From Rhinopomastus cyanomelas (Eukaryota > Chordata > Aves > Bucerotiformes > Rhinopomastidae), in NCBI GenBank assembly GCA_013400115.1, contig VXBP01002352.1, positions 124,001 to 188,000 on the forward strand: a DNA stretch of 64,000 nt, in the 5' to 3' direction. This document shows positions 10,693 to 22,600 of the stretch, piece by piece. The notes under the pieces were generated by a model. That model had not been told where the DNA came from, did not search any database, and worked only from the letters and a program-made list of their open reading frames with translations. The first letter of the stretch is position 1; every line of letters begins with the position of its first letter. Position numbers and translations under genes: made by a program.

Positions 10693-13600
10693 GTAACGGG
10701 AGCGGCTGCGCCTCCGCGGGACCCCCAGATCCTGGGGTGCTACCCTCTCCTGGAGGTTTCAGTGACCGGTGGTTGGTAGCCCCCGGAAAGTGGTTGGTAG
10801 CCCCGGGAGGGTGGTTGGTAGCCTCCAATGGATGAGTAGGTGGAAGCTCCCGCTGCAGACTGCTCCTGCTTTAGAGCAACAAACTTTACACAGCACCAGA
10901 GACGCCACGCAAGTGCGAGGGGAAGTCCCTCTGTCCCCGTGGTTGATGCCTCCTGTGCGAGGGCACCCGCTGGACTTGCTGCTGCTTCTTTAATTTTGAC
11001 ATTTTATTCTGGGGGCTGCCGTGGGGGTTTGTGGTTCTGGCTGGCTGAGCTCTAGGGAAAAGGAATGGCGACTGCTGATTCTTCCCGGAGGTACCACTGG
11101 CTTCCCAGCTGTGAGGAACTGGCAGGTTTTAAGTTCTTGAGCTTTTTTGGATTGAATAGTTTTTCTGTGTAAATTAGTTTAGCAGAAGTTTGAAAGAAAG
11201 AGTTTGAAATCGTGGTGCGGGCTGCTGTCTGCAACTACCTGAAAAGAATTTGGGGAGAGGTGGGTGTTGGTGTCTTCTCAAAAAGAAAAGGGGAAACTGC
11301 CTCAAGTTGCACCAGTGGAAGTTTAGGACGTTAGGAAAACTTTATTGAAAGGATCATCAGGCCTTGGAACAGGCTGCCTGGAGAGGGGTTGAATTGCCAT
11401 CCCTGGATGTGCTTAAAAGTTGTGGAGATCAGGAGCTCGGGGACAGTGTTTAGCTACGGCCTTGGGAGAGCTGGGTTAATGGTTGGGCTTGATGGTCTTA
11501 AAGCTCTTTCCCAACCTAAACAATTCTATGATCTATTTCCTCGTTAAGCACCTCGCAGCTATAATAATTTTGAAAGAACTCTAATTGCTTCAGGAAAGGA
11601 TGCGGGCAGTGTGCTTTGGGGTGGGTGGAGGACTGTTTTCCCCCTTGCATTCCAACTATATTATGGTCAGCGTGACCTCATTTATCTAATTAACTTGGTA
11701 TGTCTTTGTGTCTTTGATTCATGATTTCACAGAGATGTGCTGAATGAATGACTGCTCCCGTATTTTTGAGCTCTTATTCCTTAACTTATTAAAGCAGTTG
11801 GTTTCTTACAAGCATTGTTACCCCGCTGAATGCGAGAGATGTTTACTGCGGCTGAGAATGGGTCACGGACAGAATTCAAATGTGTGTATTAGAGCAGGAT
11901 TATTTCCACTAGCAACTGTACCTCCTGAAGTCATTTTTCTTTAAGGCATATCTGTGCGATTATCATGGAAATCAAGAACACTGAAGGAAAGAGCCTAGGA
12001 AGTACGAAACTGCTGGAGAGTGTAAACAACTGCTCCATTCCAATGAGCTCTTTTGAGTGAGCATCTTCATGTTCTAGAATTTGACATTATCTAACTTCCC
12101 TGTTATTTATGGACTTTGGGAAAACTTCTTACGAGGTCTGCAAGACAACGACAACAACAAAGGGTGCTGCATTTAAACCATGTCTTTGCTTCAAGGTTTT
12201 TTGGGGCGGTTTGGTTGTTGGGTTTTTGGGTCTGCTGGCAGGTTGTGATCCTGCACCACTCGAACCAGTAGGAGGTTGTACAGCTGAGAAGCACAATTCT
12301 GTGTGGGTCCAGTTCTGCCCTTTGCTGAAAGATTCTGTGGTATTCAACATGTAGAAATAAAATCTATTTACGTGAGTGGATCCATAAAAGCACATTTTTA
12401 GCAGGGTGTGGCATAAGGTCATCCAAGTTGAGGAGATGCCTGCTGCCTTGGGAGTGCAGAAGACACCCACCAGTGGGTGCCGTTGGGGAGTGAATCACAT
12501 CCACACAAAAGTGGTGGGATCTGCCAAGAGACACTGGAGCTATCGTGAGGTTGTTTCCAGAGGTCTTGAATTTGGGCAATGTTTTAACTAGTTGTTAACT
12601 TCAGGACTGACTGTCCTCATTGATTGAAGAGGCTTTGCTTACTCTCCACACAGTAAAGCACATCCAGTGTTACACACTGAATCAGGGTTATTAGTGTGTT
12701 TTCATCCCTGTGATAAAAACAACAATTATTTGAATTACTCCTTATGAGCAAAGGAAGATACCTGGTGCTTAGAGATATGATTTACTGTTGACCTGACAGT
12801 GCTGGGTCAAAGGTTGATCTTGATGATCTTAAAGTTCTTGTTCAACCAACAAGATACTGTGATACGGTTTTTATTTGATGTGAGACCTTATATATGATCT
12901 AGTTGATTCCTTCAGGACAATAATCTGATTAGGACTGTGTAAATTGTGGTGTTTGTGTGTAGGTGCATGATTGATTCAAATAATCTGAGTGAAGTTTTGG
13001 CTTTGTGAGGGTAAAAGGTTGGTTTAATTTAGTCTTGCCAAGCTGTAGTTTGGTCAGAAGGATGCAGGTTTGGGGCTGAACTCAGAAGTGATGAGCGAGA
13101 TTGTCTAGGACGTGTGTTTGCTTTGTCTCACGTTGCAGGAGAGGTGAATTGTGTTTTTAAATTGCACTGGAGTTTGTGCTTCACTTTGAAAACTTGATTT
13201 TTGACGGTCGTTTTAACATCTTCCTCTTGGAAGTAGCAAGTTCTGCGCCTTCAGGCCTGTTTTCTTTTCGTCGGAAGAATTATAGGTATGTGCCAAACCG
13301 ATGTGTGCAAAGTATCAAAAAGCAAAAGGCTTGTTTTACATTTGAAGGGCAGATGTGACCACACTTTCTATTAAACCAGCGTGGCAAGGCTGGGGAAGTG
13401 AACCTTTGCCAGCACATTTGGTTCCCCGCAAGTAACTTTTCCAAAGCAAAACATCTCTTACATGGCAACCTGTCAAGATCCTCTTGCTTTGCAGCCTGTG
13501 CGCACACTCGTGAAGGTTTGGTCTGAGTTTGACAGCCTGTAACAACATGCTGAAGGCTCAGGTACCTCATATTCGTCTAACAAAAAACCCACTTGTTAAG

Positions 13601-16600
13601 AAGACAGAAACATCCATTCTGATGTTGAGTGTTTTCCTCTCTAGGAGGTTGAAACAGAAACTTTTGAGACTGCGTCTGGAATATTATATCCAGTTCTGGG
13701 CCACTCAGTTCAAGGAAACAGAACTGCTGGAGAGAGTCCAGCACAGAGCCCTGAAGATGATGAAGGGAGTAGAACGTCTCCCTGACGAGGAAAGCCTGAG
13801 GGAGCTTGGTCTCTTTAGCTTGGAAAAAAGGAGAATGAGGGGTTACCTCATTAATGTTTATAAAGATGTGAAGCGTGGGTGTCAGGAGGATGGACTCAGG
13901 CTCTGCTCAGGGGCACCCAATGATAGAACAAGGGACAACAGGTGTGAGCTGGAACATAGGAGGTTCCACAGCAGTCTGAGACAGAATTTCTTCCCGTTGA
14001 GGGTGAATGAGCATTGGAAGGGGCTGCCCAGGGGTGTTGTGGAGTCTCCTTCTCTGGAGACATTTAAAACCTGCCTGGATATGTTCCTGTGTGACTTGAT
14101 CTAGGTGATCCTGCTTGTGTCAGGGGGATTGGACTGGATGATCTTTCAAGGTCCCTTCCAATCCCTAATGTTCTGTGATTCAGTTTACTTTGTGCAACTG
14201 CATTAAAGCAAGAAAGCTTTACTTATAAACATTTAGATCTTTTCTGCTTTATATTTTCAAGTATATGAGGGTGTGTGTTTCATATCATGGAGCCACTGCT
14301 AGGACACTGACTGTCAGGAAAGAAGCCTATTTCGTGAATCACCAGTATTGGTCGAGTGCCTAAATCCATCCTTGTTTATGCTGCAAGAGTAAATGAGATC
14401 ATACTCTGAGGAAGTTTTCACAACTAACAGCAATATGGCATTTTGTAAGAACCTGCATGCATTATCTTTCTCTCAAGAATAAATCCGAAGGCCTGAGTAG
14501 ATGAGCAGGCTCTGTAACAAGATGGGAAGCAGCTATTTTGAATGGGTCTGGATTGATTTAGACAGGTTTGGGGTTAATTATGTTTGAGACAGTTTGGCTG
14601 TGACTAATAAGAAAATTGCATGTAATCTAAACTTCAGGAACTAGAAATGTGCTTGAGCACTTGAGCTGCTTCTGCTGGTCATGCCTGTCAGGAAAAAATG
14701 TGTGCAGTAAATAAAATACCCCTGGGTGGGACCTAGGTCAGTACTGTTGGAAGGTCTTTGCTATGAACATTATATCATTCTGTGTCTTAGTCTGTCTTCA
14801 GCTGTTCCAGAGGGATGTCTCCTGTGAGTATTTGTGATGCTTTCTGTAACGCAGCAGTGCTTAATTTTAAAGCTGTGTGATAATGTAACAGCTTCTCTGT
14901 GTTGAGTTTGTCTAGGAACATCTGAGCAGGTAGAGTTTAGATATCTCTTAGTTTCCCTGTGTGTTTGCATCAAGCACTGGTATCCACAGCAATTAGACGA
15001 GACAACACTGAATAGAATCAGGGTTCAGTGTGTACCTTATGTGAAAGCTCTCACTTCAAGCAGCAGCTGCTGTGCTGCTGTGAGCTGAGTTCTGACCTCC
15101 AGTTTCCCACTTGACAACTTCTCTTCAAGAGGAGATCCCTGTAAGCCAGCATAGCCACTTTTTCTCCGATGCTCTTGGTAAGACTGGAACTGTTTTGGTT
15201 TGAAGACATTGGCTGTGTCCTGCAGATGTTTAATGGATGACCTTTCATCCAGATATTACTTCTCCTCATCCCTTCCCTTCCTCCTTGCACTGCACATACA
15301 TGCACGTGTAAATGGAGGAGGGAAGGGGAGATGTGATGGTCTTTGTTGTAGTCTACTCGTTTGCCATCCTGGCGGTTTTACTTTGCCTTTGCAGCTGCCT
15401 GTTTTTCAGCTTGTGGCTAGTAATATCAATTTTGTACAGGCTAAGCTAAAATTGCTGTTAAATGCATCCTGCTGTGACACTATCTTATCTCCCTTTCCAG
15501 CTCACCTTTGTTTTCAGTCCTCTTGGTTTCCTGAGGTACCTATAAAAAGGTGCAAATTGTTGTGTCCCAGTGTCCTTCTGTACCTCACTACTATTTTAGT
15601 CACTGCTGCCCTCAGTGTCCCAGACAGCTACCAAGGTAGTTCAAATACTGCCTTGTGTTCCCTTGCTCGGGGATTTTTATTCCTGCTTGGGCCATTCTAG
15701 GCTTCTGAGCCCCTTCAGTCCAGGCTTTCGTGACTCATAATTCCTAGTCTCCAAGGCTCAGCTTTCTGCTCCACACTCTGGGGTGAGGACAGTGTCTGTG
15801 CTGGCAGGCAGGATGTCTCTAGCTCCTGTGGACTTACAGGACATTCTGCTTTCATTGAGGGTTGCTTCTGTAGGGTCTGTTTGAAGTGCTTGCCCACGTA
15901 TACTGGATTTTTCACTACAAAACAGCCACATAATGGAGAGCTCACCGCGGCTGCAATTTGCAAAGAGGAGCTTAGCGCTTTGGTGTGGGGATTGTAATGT
16001 TGCAATAAAAGCTTCGAGTTTAGTCGCTCTCCCAGTGAATTCCGCTGCCACAAGCTGTATCAAAGCAGGGCTCATCCTGCATATGGCTTGATTTAGAGAC
16101 TCAATTAAGAGGAAACATTAAAGAGATAGAGAGAAGGGGGGAAAAGGGGATCTGTATGAGCAGCTAATTATTCACTTCAATAATTCAGTGGTTTTTACAC
16201 TAATAGGTTGGAAAGTAAATACCACTTCACATAGATGTAGTATTCTATTATTTATGCACTGATGAAATTGGGGTTTAATTAAGACTAAAGCCTAAGACTT
16301 CAAATCCTTAATGAAACACGGCGCTCTGTATAGTCAGTGAAGTACCATTGGCTGCTGTTCCTCCGCACCGGAGTGGAGGGCTCTGTAGGATGAAACACTG
16401 CTGTTACACAGAGCAGCCTTTTAACGTCTGGAAGAAGATCATGACAGCTTTATTAACTGTCATTTTCCTCTTTATTTGGAGCTTTTGTTTCTGGCATTAG
16501 CTTTAATGATTAATTGTGGGTATGCAATTGTGTGTGCTGCGAAGAGGCAGGGATTGATGTCCTCTGCTCGGCAATGTCAAGAACGGGCAGGGATTTATGA

Positions 16601-19600
16601 TTAGCCTTTCGAACTCTCCCGTGATGATTACAGTGCTTGTGATTTAGTTGCTTTGCCAGCACCCATCCCTCCGATGGCTATAAATGTGCCTGCCCCGTGC
16701 TGGAATGCAAATACAATACAATGAAGAAACATTCCTGGAAGATGTGATTTTCACCTCCATACTTGGTTTAGGGGGGAACACACAAAACCAAAAGGCCAAG
16801 TTTTCAAATCATCTTCAACTTTCCAAAAGAGCCCTGATTTTTTGGGAGTCTAGCACATATCCTCAGTGTGCCTTTTCCACGCAGAGTCTAGCTGAAGTGT
16901 ATTCAAGCCCCATTGTTTGGCCCTTGATTCCTCGTGGGATAGAGTCTGATTCATCCCGGGCATGCGAATGTGTTTGTTTTTAAGAATCTCTGTTTTAGCA
17001 GCATCTCAGGGATTCCGTCGGGTGAAGTGGAGAGCAGTCCTTTGAAACTGCGCCAGTACCTCCAGGCCAGGATTAAGGCGTTGCATTTTTAACAGCAAAA
17101 TTAATTAACTGTTAGAGTGATTTACATAATGACACAGTGAATTTTTTTATTCCTTTTTTTTTTTTTTAAGTCTTCTCCCAGTCCAGCCAAAAGTTATGGG
17201 CCTGCTGATGAAATTCCTGGATGGAGCTCTGTAATCTGCAACATGTTAGAAAGCTGGCCCGGGAGTACTAAGTCCGTTCTGGCTTCGTAACCTCCACTCT
17301 GGAAACAAAAGCACAGAGCAAGTTGTTGTCTGGTTTGAGGTGCTGTTGAATTAGTTTCATCTGTGCTCACAGGACAGAGATTTATGCAACTGTAAGAATG
17401 CAGAAATAACCAGAACATTCTGAAAATAACGTATTTGTGCTGCAGTTGTAAAGGTACCACTGACAAAACAAAAGTTGCGTGCTCATTAGTAAAAACCTTC
17501 CTGATGCCCTGTAAAATGAAGGAAGGGGAAGAGAAAAACCCTGATATCTATATGTTTTCCTCTCTACAACTACCTAAAAGGAGGTTGTGGAGAGGCTGGT
17601 GCTGGTCTCTTCTCCCAAATTACTACTGATAGGACAAGAGGAAACGGCCTCAAGTTGTATCAGAGGATTTAGATTGGATCTTAGGAAGAAGTTCTTTCCT
17701 GAGAGAGTGGTTGGGCACTGGATCAGGCTACCTGGGGAGGTGGTGGAGTCCCCATCCCGAGAGTTGTTTGAAAACCGAGTAGCTAGAGCACTTGAGGTCA
17801 TGGTCGAGGGATTAGGGAGATGCTGGGATGAAGTCTGAACTTGATGGTCCTGGCGGTCCTTTCCAGCCATTATGATTCTTTGATTCTCTGTATGTTTTAT
17901 GTGTCTGTTTGTTTTTTTTTCAGGAAGCCTGGAGAACAGAAACATCCCAAAGAGCCCTCATCATGGCAATGCATGCATCTGGCAGTGGTGGCATGTGGGG
18001 ACCGGCTGGAAGAGACACTCATCATGCTAAAGTCAGCAGTTCTCTTTAGTAACAGAAGGCTCTGCTTCCACATTTTTGCTGAGGATTCCCTTAAGCCTGA
18101 ATTTGAGAAGAAGGTAAGTTTCTTTGTCATTTAGTAAATAAATAAATGAGTTAGCTCCAAGCTGCAAAGCCCCGAGCAAAATGAGACTGATCTCAAAAAG
18201 TAGCAGCTAAGCACTTGGTTTTTTACTGTATGTGGTTTGTAAAATCCTTATGCATGTTATTTTTATAAAAGGCTACATAACATAAAGTGTCTAATTCCTC
18301 CCACCATGTCTTTCAGTTAAAGGAATGGCCTTCCTCATATACAAAGAAGTTTGACTACACCATTTACCCAATAACCTTCTCAGTAGGAAATGCTCAGGAA
18401 TGGAAAAAGTTATTCAAACCATGTGCTGCCCAGCGCCTTTTTCTTCCGGTAAGGCACCTGGAGTAGGTCACTTTAGGAAAAGGTTAATTCCACAGAAGGG
18501 AAGCTTTGCTTGTATAATATTAAAACCACTTTCAGGCTGAAACATCTGCCTGAAGGTATTTTAATCTGTCCTTTAGCCACTTAAAACAGAAATCCAGCCT
18601 CGCTTTTTCTGCCGCTAACAAAGAATGTGTGTTTCTTATTTGTTGCTAGTTCCATTAGCTTCTCAGACTCCTAAGACTCACCACAAGAGCTCTTTCAGGG
18701 CAGATGCTTTCAGGGTAGATGCTGCATGCCTTCCATAAATAACATTCTTTTCAGCATGCAGCCATCATATCCTCTTTACCCACCATCTCTCTTTCCATAT
18801 CAGCCTTTCAGCTGATGCTTTCAGCAATGCCTTTTCCGTGAGTTCTGTTTCCAAGGCTGTCATATTTGCCCTTAAGGAAATAATTCCAATGTGCTCCAAG
18901 TCAGATTTCATGCAAGAGCCCTGTAGCTCCTGGGATCTTCAGCCTTCACTGACAATTTGTATTTACTGTATAAACTTACTGTGTTATAAACTTGGGAAAT
19001 TTGATTCTATGACCAAGTCTTTTCTACACGTAGAAGTATGGATGAGAAGAAACTTCTTCCCAGTGAGGGTGACTGAGCACTGGAATTGGCTGCCCAGCCG
19101 GGTTGTGGCATCTCCTTCTCTGAAGATGTTTAAAACCCACCTGGATGTGTTCCTGTGCAACTGGATCTAGGTGATCCTGCTCTGGCAGGGGGATTGGACT
19201 GGATGATCTTTCGAGGTCCCTTCCAATCCCTGATGTTCTGTGATTCTGTGAAAGAAGGTGCTGTTAACAAGTGCCATGTGCAGCAGTGTCAGACTTTGAA
19301 ACAAGTTTTGCATAAAGTGACGTCTGTGCAATTGAGAACCTCTGTCCAAAATCTCCTTGCATTGCTGTTGATTGGGGTGCCTCCAATAAAGTGTGATGGG
19401 CCATTCCACGTGATGCAGATCTCCTCACTCCTCCCTTACGAGAAATGGGGGGGACACAAAGAAATCTTTCCTTTCTCAGATGGAAACAATCAGCAGACAG
19501 CTGCACGTCCCAATACGTAGGCTGCAAATACATATGTGAGAAAATATGTGCTGTCAGCAGTTCTGTTCATCTGCCGTTTAGGCACAGACTATCAACTGCA

Positions 19601-22600
19601 CAGAGGTCAGATGGGCTGGAAGTACCTCCAGCTTCAGCAGGGATCCTCTCTTCCCTAAGTAAATATTTACCTCACCTGGAAAGTAATCCCTACACGCTAG
19701 CTCGTTCAATCCCGACTGTAAGGATGTGCTCAGATGGGGTTATTTTTGCTGGGTGAACACAATTCTTTAATCTTCCTGTTTCTGTGGGTGTTTTTTGTCA
19801 CTTTGGTAGACTCTTGTCACAGAAACAGCTTCGCTTTTATCTGTCATCGCCGTTCTGATGACAGAGAAGGGTGTGTATTCATGCTGATTCCTTTAGTCTG
19901 GGCAGTGCTTTTTTTACTTCCTTTTTTGTCACTGGCACGTTTCTGAAGTTCCCCAGTAACTTCTTGTATATTAGTCTGTTGTGTGTTGTCTCAGCAAAAC
20001 AAGGAGGCAGCCTGAGCTATAAATGTTTGTTTCTTGTGGGGCAGTTGAAAAATGTTGTGTGTGGTCAGGCTGAGGTTTGTGGTTTTGAATAGGAGGGGGT
20101 GTCTGAGAGCAGATGCAGCTGACACTAAGTTGATATGGACACAGAAAAGAACACAAACTGGAGCAATAGCTGAGGTGGCGAGTGGCCAGCTGTGCGTTCG
20201 GTACTCCAGTTTGCAGCCTGGCAGGACTTTTGGGCTGTTCCTGGCGGTGTTATTTATGTCAGTGCTTGATAGCTGGGTTCTGGTGTCTCTGCTGAATGAG
20301 AAGACAGCGCTGTACAAATCCAGTCTGCACACAGCGGGAGTGGAAGGTTTCTAGCGTTGCTGTTTAGAGAATTCTTTTGACTCATATTTGAAATAAATAA
20401 ATACCAGCGGGATGCCAGTATCCTGTTTTCCTCATCCTTCTCTGTCCTAACCATTTTCTCCTGCAGCAGCAGCATAAAACCTAACAGTTTTAAGGACCTC
20501 AGAAGAGCAGGAGTTGAGTTTATCAGCTGTTTAGCCCTCAGTTGTGCAAATTGTCTTCTTCCTGATAATGCTAAGCCCTAGTGGCATGTGAGCCTTTAAT
20601 TCACAAGTGCTTCTCCTGCCAAAGAAATCTCCTGCAGCACCAGCAGGCGTGTGAAAGTGGACAGGAGGGGATGAGGAATGTGTTAAGAGAAAATTAAGAA
20701 TCTTTCTGTGGTTTTACTCACTGATAAAAACTAGAGCTCTGGGATGTGATCCTGCAGTTTGTGGTAATGAATTGTTTTGTCCTGGGTTGATGTACACATT
20801 CTCAGCTTGTTGGATCTGTTTGGGTTGCTGAGATATTAAGGAAGACAATACTGCATCCTGTATTTTGTAGAAGCTGTGATTTTGTGATGTCTGATCATGC
20901 GTTTGCCACTTGTATGAAGCGGGAATAGATTGACCCTCCATGTATAATATCACAAGTCTAAACCTCCTGCTGCAATCTGCTGCAACAAAGCCGTCGATAG
21001 GATAAGGAGGGAGAATGTGGATCTCACCACGAGCACAAAATTAAAAATAAACTGGGAGGGTAACGCTCTCAGCAGTCACTTGAAACTGCTTTGTAATGCT
21101 AACACGGATGTTCAGACACCGGGTGAGAAACTCTCCTGCTCTCTCACATGGTGCATACCCCAGAGCTGGCCAGCAGCTGTCTCTCTGCTGCTGCTTCGGA
21201 GCTAGCAAAACCGTCAGCTCAAGTATCACAAAATGCTTAAGGGATTTCTGGATGATTTTAGTTCTAATAGTAACTAACATTCTCAAAACACTTAATCTGC
21301 TCAAGAGCTTTTAAGGTAGATTAGCAATATCCCCCCTGGGTTATAGCTGTCCTCTTGAGTACGCTCAAGTGTTCGACCCAGTGGCTCAGTAGCAGCATGA
21401 GGAAGAGATGCCAGGACCTTATCTAGGCAAAAGACTCTGTTGTTCCCCAAGTTAATCACAGAATTACTGAGACTAGAAAAGGCTTCTAAGATCATCAAGA
21501 CCACCTCATGATCTAACCACCATAACCATAACATGGTCTGCCATGGCACTAAGTGCACCATCTAGTCACAGCCGTAAACACTTAAGTGTCCTTAAACACT
21601 TCCAGGGCTGGAGACTCCACCACCTCCATAAACAGTCCATTCCAACGTCTAATCATCATTTCTGTGAGGAGGGACTTCCTGACATCCAACCTAACCCTCC
21701 CCCGGTGCAGTTTCAGGCACTCATCCTGTCTCTAGTTGCCTGGGAGAAGAACCCAACCCCAGCGTGGCTACAACCTCCCTTCAGGGAGTTGTAGTGAGGG
21801 ATGAAGTCCCCCTGAGTCTCCTCCAGGCTCAACGCTCCCACCTCCCTCAGCCTCTCATCATCAGACTATCCCTCCAGTCCCTTCCCCTGCCTCATTGCTC
21901 CTCTGGACCCGCTCCAGCCCCTCAATCTCTTTCTTGAAGTGAGTGGCCCAGCCACTGCCCCCAGTGCTCGAGGTGAGGTCTCCCCAGTGCTCAGTACAGG
22001 GGGACAATTACCTTCCTAATTGCTTACTACATGTAAGTTTAGTACATCAACTTTGTGGTACTGCTACACTAACATCCAGATTTGTGATGTGTCCCTAATT
22101 GTGGATGAAGCTCTGATAACCACCACGTTGCAGACCGTTAGGTGGGACAGCTTCGCCATACCCCAATATGTGTTTACACAGCAATGTGCTATTACTTGCC
22201 AACCTTGCTAACACAGGCAGAAGCTATGGAGACAGAAGTTGTGAAATCAAACTACAGATAATTGAGTATTTAAGCGAAGTGTCAGGCTAAATATAGCCAG
22301 TTCTGCGCAGAACTTTCTGACAGGTTTACTAAGAACGTTCTGTATAGCTGCAAAAAAAACCCCAAATCACACTTCTTTAAAGCCATAAGCGTCTGTAGAG
22401 TGAGGAGGAAGACAAGCACAGTCAGGCTGTATGCCTGACCATTCCTTTCAAAGATCACGGTCTGTCAGGTATGTCTGCATGGCTGCTGCTGGCAAGCATG
22501 AACTCAGGCTACCAGACACAGTCTTGCGGTGCTTATGCCTCGGGTCGCATGTGTGTTGTATTTAACCTGGAGTCATGTCCCTCGGGTTCTCCCTCCTGGT

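Larger units (their letters stand above)
10380..10760 (+). promoter_or_regulatory. GXYLT2: GXYLT2 CpG-island promoter and 5' UTR
   Basis: A GC- and CpG-rich block begins about 10380, right after a CR1 fragment, and surrounds exon 1. A string of short GAGCC/GGGCC repeats at 10429-10460 precedes the coding region. The transcription start is not resolvable but should lie in this interval. Confidence 0.65.
10832..17560 (+). other. GXYLT2 intron 1, upstream part
   Basis: No coding exon was recognised here. It holds three CR1 copies (11228-11537, 12785-12864, 13655-14183) and a candidate regulatory block at about 16080-17135. The other stretches of this intron show nothing I can name. Confidence 0.6.

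Noticed and set aside
13529..14104. 191-codon open frame
   Set aside because: The protein is the C-terminal tail of CR1 ORF2 preceded by chance codons, so it belongs to the repeat and not to a host gene.
16676..16690. TATA-like ggctataaatg in GXYLT2 intron 1
   Set aside because: No exon or initiator is recognisable downstream; more likely part of the AT-rich candidate element.
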